A DNA stretch of 64,000 bases from JAFLTL01 sp964389525 (GCA_964389525.1 CAYMEX010000001.1:124001-188000), one strand, 5' to 3'; numbered from the stretch's first letter, positions 18,115 through 26,991 are shown. The notes: a model not told the origin generated them from the letters alone. Numbers and translations: made by a program.

Positions 18115-19635
18115 TCATTTTTTGTCCCAGCCGGGGTTCTGCTCTACCAGGTGCTCGACGCTGATGGTGCCGAGGCTGATGGGGAACCACTTGAGGTAAT
18201 CCTGTCCTTTCTTGTCTTTGAGCGAGGGAACCTTGTCGAAGACCTTGTCGAAACGCACGAGGTCAAACCAGCGCTTGCACTCGAAGGAGAACTCCTTGAG
18301 ACGCTCTTCAAGGATAACCTCGTCGTTATACTCCTTGGAGCCGGCCGTGAACTTGTGGTCCTCGAACTTGTCGCCGTAAGCGCGCTCGCGTATCATGTTG
18401 ATCTCCTCTGTCGGATCCATGCCGAGAGCGTTCTTGGCTTCGGCACGCATCAGTATCACGTCGGCGTAGCGATAGAGGATCACATGGTTCATGTAGAAGC
18501 GGCGGCCGTTCTCAACCATGCCTTTACCCTTGAGCACGATGCTGGTGTTGTAGGTGCGGCTGCCGTCCTCCTCGATTGCATAAACCTCAAAGAGAGTACC
18601 GGCCTTACGGGTGTCATCGGCGTCAAATGCGTTGCGCAGCTCGGGTGTCGGAGTGGCGACGCCCTGGCCGTTGCAGGGGTTCAGGATGGCATCGGTCTCC
18701 TCGTCGATGTGCAGGGGCACATCGCCCTGATGGCACCAGCAATCGGAGTAGAAGTTGTTTTCAGCCTCATTCTTCTGGTAGTTGAGACAGAAGAGCAGTT
18801 CGCCGTTGAACTTGTTGTTGTAGTCGAAGATCTTTGCGTAGTCGCTTGTCAGCTCGATGTAGTCGTCGGCTGTCATGCGCGTGATTTCCTCGGTTGCTGC
18901 AAGGGCTGTGCGCAGATCGGCTTCGCCGCCGCCGAGCACCTTGGCGCTCCACAGATAGGCATCGGCCTTAAGAGCAAGAGCTGCAGGCTTGTTCCAGAAA
19001 ATGCGGCCGCTGGCGGCTGCGCCCGAACTCTCGTGGGTGCCGAAAAGCTCGATCGCCTTTTCGATATCGCTCTTGATGAGAGCCATCACCTCCTCTTTGG
19101 GTGAACGCTTCTTGTAGATAAGATCGGGAGCGTTACCCTCTACAGGCTCGGTGCGGATGATCAGGTCGCCCCATGCGCGGGTCATCACGAAGTAAGCCCA
19201 TGCACGCGATATGTGGGCCTGTGCAAGATAGTAGTTCTTGTTGGCCTCGACCTCAAACTTCACTTTCCCGCCATAGTTGATTACGCAGTTGGCATAGTTG
19301 ACAAGCTCATAAAACACTTTCCAATCTACACCCGTAGTTGCCGGGGTCAGTGTGTTGCGGTAATACATCTCCAGGCCGCCTCCTGCTCCGCGGGAGTTGG
19401 GTCCTGCGGTCTCAGCACGCAGTTCACCGAGTGTGAACAAAGCGCGGTCGCATGAACGCAGGTAAGTGTAGAGACCCATGGTGGCCGACTTTACATCCTC
19501 TTCGGTTTTCCAGAAAGAGGAGCCGCCGATGATACTCTCGTCGGTAATATCGAGCACGCTGTCGCAGCCGACGATCGAAGAGGCGACCACAAGACTGAGC
19601 GCTGCTTTTTTTATGATGTTGAAATTATATTTCAT
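18115..19635 (-). CDS. susD: SusD/RagB-family nutrient-binding lipoprotein
   Basis: 506 residues, lipoprotein signal with lipobox IVGC (Cys24). The SusD_RagB fold is indicated by an all-helical sequence with TPR-like repeats, the YFVMTRAWGDLIIRTEPVEG segment (the conserved WGxxP-type region), and a C-terminal YADVILMRAEAKNALG plus ILEERLKEFSFECKRWFDLVRF, which is near-diagnostic. SusD proteins sit on the cell surface as a lid on the SusC transporter and capture glycans. It begins 12 bases after susC, so the two are co-translated. The enzymes downstream suggest host N-glycan-type ligands, but this is inference from context. Confidence 0.95.
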   Translation of the reverse strand: MKYNFNIIKKAALSLVVASSIVGCDSVLDITDESIIGGSSFWKTEEDVKSATMGLYTYLRSCDRALFTLGELRAETAGPNSRGAGGGLEMYYRNTLTPATTGVDWKVFYELVNYANCVINYGGKVKFEVEANKNYYLAQAHISRAWAYFVMTRAWGDLIIRTEPVEGNAPDLIYKKRSPKEEVMALIKSDIEKAIELFGTHESSGAAASGRIFWNKPAALALKADAYLWSAKVLGGGEADLRTALAATEEITRMTADDYIELTSDYAKIFDYNNKFNGELLFCLNYQKNEAENNFYSDCWCHQGDVPLHIDEETDAILNPCNGQGVATPTPELRNAFDADDTRKAGTLFEVYAIEEDGSRTYNTSIVLKGKGMVENGRRFYMNHVILYRYADVILMRAEAKNALGMDPTEEINMIRERAYGDKFEDHKFTAGSKEYNDEVILEERLKEFSFECKRWFDLVRFDKVFDKVPSLKDKKGQDYLKWFPISLGTISVEHLVEQNPGWDKK

Positions 19636-19647
19636 GTCTTCTTTGGT

Positions 19648-22600
19648 TTAGAATGTGAGACCTACTGAACATGTCACGTTGCGCGGCATCGGGTAGCGGC
19701 CGTCATCCACACCGCCCTCCTCGGGGCTGAGGCCCTTGTAGCCGGTAATATAGCAAAGGTTGCTGCCGGTTATAGCCACGCGGACGTTGCTCAGACGTGC
19801 TTTCTTGAATAGCTCGGGGCAGAAGTTGTAAGACAGAGTAACCTCACGTAGGCAGAGGAAGTCACCCTTCTCGATATACAGTGTGCTCTGGTAGATACCG
19901 TCTGAGCTGCATGAGCACTCGTTGCCTACGTTGTAGCGGGGCATCTTGGCGTCGTCGCCCTGCTTCTGCCATGAATACTTCACGATATCTTTTGTGAAAT
20001 TGCTGTCGTGCGACATGCTGTAGTCCATGAAGTTCTTGGCCCAGTTGAAGATAGTGTGGCCGAGAGTGTAGTCGGCACGCACATAAAGCTCGAGGCCTTT
20101 CCACGAGAGCGAGGTGTTGATACCGCCGGTCCAGTCGGGAAGCGAGTTGCCGGCGTAAACGCGGTCATACTCGTCAAGGACACCGTCGTTGTTGGTATCG
20201 GCGAAGATTGCATCGCCGCCATATTGTGTTTTGTTGGGGTCAGATGAAAGACACAGCTTGTGGTACGGTGCCTTCGCTGCCTCCTCGTCGGTCTTGTAAA
20301 CGCCTTTGAAATCATACAGGATCAGATGGTTACCGATTGTTCCACCCTCCTGTATACCGCCTACCCACACGTTTTTACCCTGCTTCGGGTCGTAGATGAG
20401 TTGACCGCCCTGGCGGTTGTTCTCGACGCCGTTGTCGGGGAGTGCGAGGATCTTGTTGGTCACTTTCGATGCGTTGAAACCGATGCGCCACACACCGTCC
20501 TTGTCGAAGTTGAGCACGCGGGCGTTCACCTCGATTTCAAGACCCTTGTTCTCAAGGCTGCCGTTGTTGGTGTAGACGTCGGTGAGGCCTGTTGAATATG
20601 GCATCTTGAACAGAGTGATAAGATCGTCGGTTCTTCTGCGGAACCAGTCGACGGTCACGTCGATGCGGTTGTCCCAGATCTTGAAGTCGGCGCCGATGTC
20701 AAATGTCTTTGAGCGCTCCCACTTCACGTCGTTGTTGGCAGGCCAGCCCATGCGTATTGCCGGATTGCCGAAGTGGGTTGCCCCGGCGCTGTAGTAGCCG
20801 TAGGAGGTCCAGTCGGCGAGACCGTTGATATTACCGTTCACGCCGTAGCTGGCACGGATCTTGGCCTGAAGATTGCGCTTCAGATCCTCGGGGTAGAAGT
20901 CCTCCTGGTCGATACGCCAGCCGGCTGATGCGCCCGGGAAGAAACCGTAGCGGTTGTTCTTGCCGAGGTTCGATGCGCCGTCGTAGCGGGCGGTGAGGGT
21001 GAGCAGATACTTGTTCTGGTAGTTGTAGTTGATACGGCCGAAGTAGCCCATCATCTTGTGGGTTGAAGTCGAGCTCGATGCACTCGTCTTTTCGGCGATA
21101 CCGTTCACGGTGGTGATGTTGTTGGTCGAGCCGCCCTTGCCTCCTGCCGACACATAATCAAGGTCACGCTGTGTGTAGTTGAGGCCGATCATGGCATTCA
21201 GGTTATGGTCTTCCTTGAACGTCTTGATGTAGTTAAGCACGGCATCCACCTGATAGTGGGTTGTTGTGTTTCGTGATGCGTATGCCTCTCGTGTGTTGTC
21301 GATCCATCGGCCGTTGTAGTGGCTCGGAGTGAATTTGTCAACCATAGACTGAGTGCGGTACATCGATATCGACGGCTTGAACGAGAGTTCGGGGAGGATG
21401 TTCCAGTTGCCGCCGAAAGAGTAGGTCTGGTTCTGGGTCCTTATTTTGTCTTTGGGATTGACAACGTTGAGCGCATAAAGCGGGTTGGCCTCTCCCCAGC
21501 TTGTGCCGTATGTGAGTGAGCCGTCCTCGTTGTATATCTTGGTTGTCGGTGCGGTGCCGGGGATGCGGTAGAAAGCTCCCGCCATTGAGAACGGCGAGTT
21601 GTTTCTGGTCGTCTGGGTAAAGTACATGCGGGCGTTGACGCTCAGGTTCTTCAGAATGTTTACTTCACCGTTGAGGTTGAACGACAGGCGGTCATAGTCC
21701 GTTCCTTTCAGAATACCCTCGGTGGTCATGTACCCGATACCGGCGAGGAATTTAGCGCGGTCAGAGCTGCCGCCCACTTCCACGTGGTGATTGTGCGAGA
21801 TACCGGTGCGGGTAGCAAGGTTCGACCAGTCGTTCTCCTGATAGATGAGGGCCTTTGTGGGATCCTCGGGGTCGGCCATCGACTTCCATCCCTCCTGCAG
21901 CTTGTGCTTGTTGGCATCGGTGAGATACTGGGTGGTGTACCAGCTGTTGTTCGACAGGTCGTTGCCGGTGCCGAAGGGAGTCGACTGTGACGACCACCAG
22001 TGCTGGCCGTCGGTAATAGCGGGGCTGGTTGCCGGATTGCGGTTGCGACGCTGGAATGTGATGTATTCCTCTGCGCTGGCAAAATCGTAGGTCTTGCCCA
22101 TCGTCGAGAAGGTGAGGTCGTAGCTGTAGTTGACTGTAGCCTTGCCCTCCTTCGCCGACTTGGTGGTGATGATCACGACACCGTTTGAGCCTTTCGCGCC
22201 GTAGATCGAAGTCGAGGCGGCGTCTTTAAGCACCTGGATCGACTCGATGTCGTTGGCCGAGATGTGGTTGATGTCTTCGCGCGTAATTCCGTCGACTACA
22301 TAAAGCGGGGCGGCGCCGTCGGGACTCTGTATCGAAGTACCGCCGCGCACGATGATACGCGCCGCTTCTCCCGGCTGTCCCGAAGTGCTCTGCACACGAA
22401 TACCCGAGACCGAACCCTGCAGCGCCTGCGTGAGGTTGGTGTAGGGCACATTCTCGAGCACCTTGCTGTCGACCTTGGAGATGGAGGTTGTCAGCATCTC
22501 GCGCGACTGGCTGCCGTAGCCCACGACCACAACGTCGTCGAGCTCGGTGGCCACGCTCGTCATGGTCACGTTGATTACATTACGGCCGTTTACTTTCTCC

Positions 22601-22860
22601 TCGGCTGGTTTCATGCCGATGTAGCTGAATTTAAGAGTGCTGTTCTTGCCGGGAACTGAGATTTTGTAATTTCCGTCAAGATCAGTGGCGACAGCAAGCG
22701 TGGGCTGTTCTTTCACTGATACTGTCACTCCTGCAAGTGGCTCGCCGTCCGAGTCGCTTACATTACCGGTCACCTGAAACTTGCCTCCCGCCGATTGCGC
22801 GTAGACGCTCAGCGAGAATACAAAGCACAGCAGCACGGTCAAATGCTTCCTGATACTCAT
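19648..22860 (-). CDS. susC: SusC/RagA-family TonB-dependent outer-membrane transporter
   Basis: 1070 residues. A Sec signal (…SVYAQ, ~22) is followed by a carboxypeptidase-regulatory-like domain (VTGNVSDSDGEPLAGVTVSV), the SusC signature LDDVVVVGYGSQ (~115), the plug with VLKDAASTSIYGAKGSNGVVIITT (~207-230), and a 22-strand barrel ending in VGLTF. It imports oligosaccharides across the outer membrane using TonB energy. It is the first gene of the glycan locus with susD 12 bases downstream. It is not closely related to the inverted SusC pair at 52-63 kb. A G9 tract and an AT-rich zone lie in its upstream region. Confidence 0.96.
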   Translation of the reverse strand: MSIRKHLTVLLCFVFSLSVYAQSAGGKFQVTGNVSDSDGEPLAGVTVSVKEQPTLAVATDLDGNYKISVPGKNSTLKFSYIGMKPAEEKVNGRNVINVTMTSVATELDDVVVVGYGSQSREMLTTSISKVDSKVLENVPYTNLTQALQGSVSGIRVQSTSGQPGEAARIIVRGGTSIQSPDGAAPLYVVDGITREDINHISANDIESIQVLKDAASTSIYGAKGSNGVVIITTKSAKEGKATVNYSYDLTFSTMGKTYDFASAEEYITFQRRNRNPATSPAITDGQHWWSSQSTPFGTGNDLSNNSWYTTQYLTDANKHKLQEGWKSMADPEDPTKALIYQENDWSNLATRTGISHNHHVEVGGSSDRAKFLAGIGYMTTEGILKGTDYDRLSFNLNGEVNILKNLSVNARMYFTQTTRNNSPFSMAGAFYRIPGTAPTTKIYNEDGSLTYGTSWGEANPLYALNVVNPKDKIRTQNQTYSFGGNWNILPELSFKPSISMYRTQSMVDKFTPSHYNGRWIDNTREAYASRNTTTHYQVDAVLNYIKTFKEDHNLNAMIGLNYTQRDLDYVSAGGKGGSTNNITTVNGIAEKTSASSSTSTHKMMGYFGRINYNYQNKYLLTLTARYDGASNLGKNNRYGFFPGASAGWRIDQEDFYPEDLKRNLQAKIRASYGVNGNINGLADWTSYGYYSAGATHFGNPAIRMGWPANNDVKWERSKTFDIGADFKIWDNRIDVTVDWFRRRTDDLITLFKMPYSTGLTDVYTNNGSLENKGLEIEVNARVLNFDKDGVWRIGFNASKVTNKILALPDNGVENNRQGGQLIYDPKQGKNVWVGGIQEGGTIGNHLILYDFKGVYKTDEEAAKAPYHKLCLSSDPNKTQYGGDAIFADTNNDGVLDEYDRVYAGNSLPDWTGGINTSLSWKGLELYVRADYTLGHTIFNWAKNFMDYSMSHDSNFTKDIVKYSWQKQGDDAKMPRYNVGNECSCSSDGIYQSTLYIEKGDFLCLREVTLSYNFCPELFKKARLSNVRVAITGSNLCYITGYKGLSPEEGGVDDGRYPMPRNVTCSVGLTF

Positions 22861-23068
22861 GTGATAGATTTGTTAGGGTTATTGTTTGATTGGTTTATTG
22901 TATATACCTGGGCAGGTATGGTTGCATTTTAAGGTCTCGAAAAATCTCTCGTTTCATGGTCTTCACAACCCGGCTTTGTCGCTGTTTTGCCGCAGTGGCT
23001 GTGCTTCTCAGTCCACAATTAATTCTTGTCTACGCAAAAATGATAACACAAAAATATACATATTTTTG

Positions 23069-23089
23069 CAATTACCCCCCCCCTAATTG
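23069..23089. repeat. C9/G9 homopolymer flanked by a 6-bp inverted repeat
   Basis: CAATTA, nine C residues (23075-23083) and TAATTG form a small hairpin with a homopolymer loop about 210 bases upstream of susC. Such tracts can change length by slippage; a regulatory role is inference. Confidence 0.6.
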
Positions 23090-23199
23090 TTAATTAACAT
23101 TAATAAAATGCCGATCGCGTAAAAATGTAAAGATTAAGTGGCTTAAAACTTAAAAATAAAAAGTGAAATCCGGCATGTCGGATGCTGATTTTGATTTGT

Positions 23200-23288
23200 G
23201 GGCGTACTGCCCCATACCCCTACAGATCAATGTTATATCATTCGGACGATCCGTCTTAAGTGTCGTAGGGGCGTGCGACAGTACGCCC
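23200..23288. repeat. 89-bp MITE-like element, copy A1
   Basis: Bounded by inverted 24-bp ends: GGGCGTACTG…CCCCTAC on the left (23200-23223) and GTAGGGGCGTG…GTACGCCC on the right (23265-23288), with a ~41-bp interior. The interior resembles that of copy A2 when one is reverse-complemented (shared TGATNTGTAGG edge and CGNATGA core). Total length is the same as A2. It has no coding capacity. Confidence 0.75.
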
Positions 23289-23424
23289 AAAGTCTAATTT
23301 GAAAAACCTTCAAGGCCTGTTTTTGCTTTTTAAGTTAAATATCGGTGTTTCAGATGCGTTGTTTGATCCCTGCGGTCATTTGCACTTGCTGCGGCTATAC
23401 CTTTTTGTCACACGCTCGCGTCCG

Positions 23425-23540
23425 TCGAAGACGTCAGATAAAAGACCTCTCCGAGGCCATGTTTTATCAAAACGAATTTTACCCCACACCGTCGCGCTCA
23501 TCGCGCTCGATGTGGGGCTTGGTACTATCATCTGTCTTCG
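23425..23540. repeat. Composite palindromic repeat, copy B1
   Basis: Modules in order: GTCGAAGACG, ACCTCTCCGAGGCC, an AT-rich linker, the stem CCCCACACCG…CGATGTGGGG (23482-23517), then CTTGGTACTATC and GTCTTCGACGG. The same modules in opposite orientation occur at 51668-51785 and 57412-57510. The hairpin may also terminate the plug-protein transcript. Confidence 0.65.
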
Positions 23541-23577
23541 ACGGACGGGGTGCACACACTCTTTGCCGTGCCCGCCG

Positions 23578-24324
23578 CTATTTTTTTGATTGGGCGGCCG
23601 ACTTGGTAGTCACGAGTATCACGCCGGCTGCGCCTTGCACACCATAGAGCGAAGCATCTTTCACTACTTCCACATGGTCGACGTCGTGGACGCTGATAAA
23701 GTCGAGAGACGGGACCTGCGTGCCGTCGACAAAAAATGCAGGCGGCGCGTCTTTGGAGAAGCCTCCGCCGCTAAGATCGGAAGTCTGGGCGTTACGGATG
23801 TTGGCAGTCGCTGATCCGTCGACTTGATTGACGCTGATCTTGAGACCGGGCACAAGTCCCTGGAGAGCCATCAGGATACTGCTTTTGCCTGTCCGACGAA
23901 GAGTCTCGCCGCTGATGCCGGAGCTGGACCCGGTAAATTCGCGGCGCTTCACATAGCCGTAGCCGAGGTTGACAAGCTCGTCATCCTGCTGCGCGTTTAT
24001 GTCACCCTCGGCCGAAAGGATTATTTTCATGCTCTGGCGGCCGTCGACGGGAACGCGTATGATCTGCTTTTTGGATATGCGCAACGTGAGGGTGTCGTCG
24101 GGGAGTATGTTTGTGAGCCCGAAGCGTCCTTTTTTGTCGGTCAGTGCGTAATAGTTCGGGTCGTTAAGATAGACCCTTACATTCTTCACCGGCTTCAGGT
24201 CACTGTTTAGGATTAGTCCGTTGAAAGGAGTCTCGGTCGGGTCATCGGCAAAGGCGGCAATGGCCGACAGCAGTGCGCCAGCCATCACAAAAGACCGTAG
24301 TTTTGAAAATAAGATGTACATCAT
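23578..24324 (-). CDS. Plug-only SusC relative (carboxypeptidase-regulatory-like + TonB plug, no barrel)
   Basis: 248 residues with a Sec signal (~1-25, AAFA). Residues ~30-110 resemble the carboxypeptidase-D regulatory-like domain (FNGLILNSDLKPVKNVRVYL). Residues ~115-245 match a SusC-type plug: VNLGYGYVKRREFTGSSS where SusC has VVVGYG, then GETLRRTGKSSILMALQGLVPGL, AFFVDGTQVPSL and VEVVKDASLYGVQGAAGVILVTT. The frame stops where the barrel would begin, and no barrel-like sequence follows; the next bases are repeats. It is either a genuine plug-only periplasmic protein or a truncated receptor. Two small exported proteins of unknown function lie upstream on the same strand. Confidence 0.75.
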   Translation of the reverse strand: MMYILFSKLRSFVMAGALLSAIAAFADDPTETPFNGLILNSDLKPVKNVRVYLNDPNYYALTDKKGRFGLTNILPDDTLTLRISKKQIIRVPVDGRQSMKIILSAEGDINAQQDDELVNLGYGYVKRREFTGSSSGISGETLRRTGKSSILMALQGLVPGLKISVNQVDGSATANIRNAQTSDLSGGGFSKDAPPAFFVDGTQVPSLDFISVHDVDHVEVVKDASLYGVQGAAGVILVTTKSAAQSKK

Positions 24325-24396
24325 GGCGCAGATAATTTTTTAGGTAATATATGTGAAACGATATGATTGCCATTGGTGCTATTGACCTGAAAAAGA

Positions 24397-24421
24397 GTAG
24401 GGACGCACGAGCCGTGCGTCC
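24397..24421. repeat. GTAGGGACGCAC palindrome, copy R1
   Basis: GGACGCACG, a short centre (AGC) and CGTGCGTCC form a near-perfect stem. On the minus strand it is followed by CTACTCTTTTT, so it probably terminates the lipoprotein gene at 24469-24939. The bases after it (GCGACAGTACCCCC) resemble the end of the MITE-like family. Confidence 0.65.
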
Positions 24422-24468
24422 ACATGCGACAGTACCCCCAAGTCTGTTACGACATGGCATCTGTCGCG

Positions 24469-24939
24469 TTACTGCAGCAGCGATTCAAGATACCTCTCGT
24501 CCGGCTCGCTTATAATCACTTTCTGACCTTTGGCGTTTAATTCCTTTATATGTGCATTTGCTTCTTGTAAGCTGTTAAGATAAAAATTAAACAGCTCTTC
24601 TGAAATGTTTATCTCAGCCCCGTTTTTTAAGGAGCATATATACGTGCTGTCTTTCAACGTTACGTGCTTATAGAACCTATACACAACGGCTTTAGCCTTC
24701 GCAAAGTCTTCCTCGGTGACATCCTCGGAGCGTGAAGCAGGAAATAAAGTCGCCTTTTCAACTTTCATCAGATCCACATCAAGAAAATCATTGCTTAATG
24801 CATACCCGCGGACTAACTCGCCGGAGGGTTTGATCGGGAGAACGTTCTCATCCACTGCCGGTGTCGGAGCTTTCTCACTGTTTGCACATCCCACCATCAG
24901 CGGCAGTGCCAAAATCAAAAATAGTTTGTATACTTTCAT
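24469..24939 (-). CDS. Small lipoprotein of unknown function
   Basis: 156 residues with a lipoprotein signal (LMVGC, Cys18). The mature protein is hydrophilic and mostly helical-looking, with a DVTEEDFAKAKAVVYRFYKHV segment and a charged C-terminus (KVIISEPDERYLESLLQ). I recognise no family. Base composition is clearly AT-richer than the flanking genes, as for the next gene, suggesting a transferred segment. The GTAGGGACGCAC palindrome downstream probably ends its transcript. It is followed on the same strand by the plug-only protein, to which it may be functionally tied; that is speculation. Confidence 0.65.
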   Translation of the reverse strand: MKVYKLFLILALPLMVGCANSEKAPTPAVDENVLPIKPSGELVRGYALSNDFLDVDLMKVEKATLFPASRSEDVTEEDFAKAKAVVYRFYKHVTLKDSTYICSLKNGAEINISEELFNFYLNSLQEANAHIKELNAKGQKVIISEPDERYLESLLQ

Positions 24940-24958
24940 AACGTCTATTCTAAGTTAA

Positions 24959-25348
24959 TTAAAACCATCTTGCGCGCCCTATAATATGAGCAGGAGTGAA
25001 CCCACAGGAAAGATCGAAAGACCAACGTCCTATGGACATAAATGCAGGTTCATAGTACGTAGTCTCGTTAGTTATCTCATAAGGAAGCATGATAAAAGTC
25101 TGAGAATTTAGATTGCCGTATGGGGTTGTTAGAGTAGCGCTTACAGTCTGCCTACTTAGATTCTCAAGAGAAATAAATACTTCATGATAGGCAAAAATAC
25201 TCCATGTAATTTTTGTGTTTGGAGGATTAATGAGTTGGCAAAATGAAGACCCTGGATGAGGAGGTAATTCTGCTGCAAAAACACCTCCGGTCATCATTGC
25301 CGATGCTGTAATTGCAGTGATGACAGCAATAAGTTTTGGATGTTTCAT
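24959..25348 (-). CDS. Small exported protein of unknown function
   Basis: 129 residues from the ATG at 25348, chosen over the upstream start (25375) because it begins directly with a Sec signal peptide (MKHPKLIAVITAITASAMM…VFAAE). The mature ~100 residues contain two cysteines (SSFCQL, DLSCGF), which could form a periplasmic disulphide, and look beta-rich. No family is recognised. The gene is AT-rich relative to the window and lies 19 bases upstream of the lipoprotein gene on the same strand, so they may be co-transcribed. Confidence 0.6.
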   Translation of the reverse strand: MKHPKLIAVITAITASAMMTGGVFAAELPPHPGSSFCQLINPPNTKITWSIFAYHEVFISLENLSRQTVSATLTTPYGNLNSQTFIMLPYEITNETTYYEPAFMSIGRWSFDLSCGFTPAHIIGRARWF

Positions 25349-25671
25349 GGTTTGGTGATTTAGGTTTATTCGCAAATAAAACGATAAATTTTAATATTTA
25401 CAACTGTTTTCTAAAAAATACGAAAAAATCGCACTTTCCTCATTCCTGTGCCCCTTAATAATGCCAAACCCCACACCATGGACTGATGTGGGGTCGGTGA
25501 AATGATGTATGTGGAAGGAGTGTCAAAATAGGCTTTGGGCGTACTGTCGCACGCCCCTACGACGTTTTATATTGATTGTGCGTATGACAGAATGCTGATT
25601 TGTAGGGGCGTGCGAAAGTACGCTCACAAATTGGATATGTCATAAACCATTTTGACGCAGTCCCATCCATC
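25349..25671. other. Intergenic region with MITE-like repeat
   Basis: Apart from an AT-rich leader next to 25348 and a short stem CCCCACACCATGG…ATGTGGGG near 25469-25493, the stretch is occupied by the 89-bp element A2. I see no gene in it. Confidence 0.55.
25537..25625. repeat. 89-bp MITE-like element, copy A2
   Basis: Left end GGGCGTACTGTCGCACGCC…CTAC (25537-25560), right end GTAGGGGCGTGCG…GTACGCTC (25602-25625), inverted with respect to each other. It has the same total length as A1, and its interior aligns with that of A1 in opposite orientation. It lies between pgi and the small-protein genes. Confidence 0.75.
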
Positions 25672-26991
25672 TTACAGACGCTTCTTGATGTCGGCGGTCT
25701 GCTGCTCGTAGCCGGGCTTCTCGAGGAGAGCGAACATGTTGCGCTTGTAAGCCTCCACGCCGGGCTGGTTGAACGGGTTTACTCCGAGGATGTAGCCGCT
25801 GATGCCGCACGCACGCTCAAAGAAGTAGATGAGCTCGCCGAGGTGACGCTCGTTGATCGAGGGGATGGTGATGCGCATGTTGGGCACTCCGCCGTCGATG
25901 TGGGCGATGCGTGTGCCGAGCTCGGCCATCTTGTTCACCTCGTCGACACGCTTGCCGGCGATGTAGTTGAGGCCGTCGAGATTGTCGTTGTCGTGGGGGA
26001 TCACAACGGTGCTGTCGGGATTCTCGACAGAGAGGACTGTCTCGAAGATCGTGCGCTCGCCGTCCTGTATCCACTGACCCATCGAGTGAAGGTCGGTCGA
26101 GAAGTCGACTGCGGTGGGGAAGATGCCCTTGCCATCCTTGCCCTCGCTCTCGCCGTAGAGCTGTTTCCACCATTCGGCGAAGTAGTGGAGGCGCGGGTTG
26201 TAGTTGACGAGGATCTCGATCTTCTTGCCGGCGTTGTAGAGGGCGTTGCGGGTCATGGCGTAGGTCTGCGACAGATTGTCGGCACCCGGCTTCATTGTAG
26301 CCATCTCCATGGCGCGTGCGCCGTCGACAAGTGCCTTGATATCATATCCGGCCACGGCGATAGGAAGAAGTCCCACGGGGGTGAGCACCGAGAAGCGGCC
26401 GCCGACGTTGTCGGGGATGATGTAGGTCTTCCAGCCTTCGGTGTCGGCCATCTTGCGGAGGGCGCCTTTCGAGGCGTCGGTCACGGCCACGATGCGCTTC
26501 GAGGCTTCGGCCTTGCCGAGTTTCTTTTCAAGATTCTCACGCAGCAGGCGGAAAGCGATCGCGGGCTCGGTGGTTGTGCCGCTCTTCGATATTACGATGA
26601 TGCCGTAAGTCTTGTTCTTGAGGAAGTTCAGGAGCTGGCTCAGGTAGTCTTCGCCGATGTTCTGTCCGGCAAACACTACTTTGTGCGATGTGGCAAAAGC
26701 GTCGGAAAGAGCCTCGTTCACGGCTTTGGCGCCGAGGAAGCTGCCGCCGATGCCTACTGCCACTACCACGTCGCAGCTGTCGGCGAGGTGGCGTGCCGTA
26801 GTGTTGATGTCGTCGATCTCGGCGTCGGTGATCGATGAGGGCAGGTGAGCCCATCCGAGATAGTCAGATCCTTCGCCGGTGGCGTTTTCAATCTGATAAA
26901 TAGCGTCTGTAGCGACTTTGTCGTAGGCGCTGATCTGCGCGGGAGTTACCACTCCTGCGAGATTGCTGTTGTCGAGTTTGATGCTGTTCAT
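25672..26991 (-). CDS. pgi: Glucose-6-phosphate isomerase
   Basis: 439 residues, the short form of the family common in Bacteroidetes and Firmicutes. Diagnostic segments are VVAVGIGGSFLGAKAVNEAL (~76-95), ISKSGTTTEPAIAFRLL (~134-150, substrate phosphate loop), GGRFSVLTPVGLLP (~198-211), HYFAEWWKQLYGESEGKDGKG and VDFSTDLHSMGQ with the catalytic His region. It interconverts glucose-6-phosphate and fructose-6-phosphate in the cytosol. It follows ftsZ on the same strand after 113 bases that include a solo repeat end, so it may or may not be cotranscribed with the division cluster. Confidence 0.97.
   Translation of the reverse strand: MNSIKLDNSNLAGVVTPAQISAYDKVATDAIYQIENATGEGSDYLGWAHLPSSITDAEIDDINTTARHLADSCDVVVAVGIGGSFLGAKAVNEALSDAFATSHKVVFAGQNIGEDYLSQLLNFLKNKTYGIIVISKSGTTTEPAIAFRLLRENLEKKLGKAEASKRIVAVTDASKGALRKMADTEGWKTYIIPDNVGGRFSVLTPVGLLPIAVAGYDIKALVDGARAMEMATMKPGADNLSQTYAMTRNALYNAGKKIEILVNYNPRLHYFAEWWKQLYGESEGKDGKGIFPTAVDFSTDLHSMGQWIQDGERTIFETVLSVENPDSTVVIPHDNDNLDGLNYIAGKRVDEVNKMAELGTRIAHIDGGVPNMRITIPSINERHLGELIYFFERACGISGYILGVNPFNQPGVEAYKRNMFALLEKPGYEQQTADIKKRL

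Larger units (their letters stand above)
22861..23577. other. 717-bp intergenic region: susC leader, poly-C hairpin and interspersed repeats
   Basis: The part nearest susC is AT-rich and holds a possible minus-strand -7 box at 23049-23056 (TATTTTTG) and a C9 tract flanked by CAATTA/TAATTG (23069-23089). The other half is made of repeats: an 89-bp MITE-like element (23200-23288) and a composite palindromic element (23425-23540). Short open frames here fall inside repeats and I do not regard them as genes. Confidence 0.6.
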
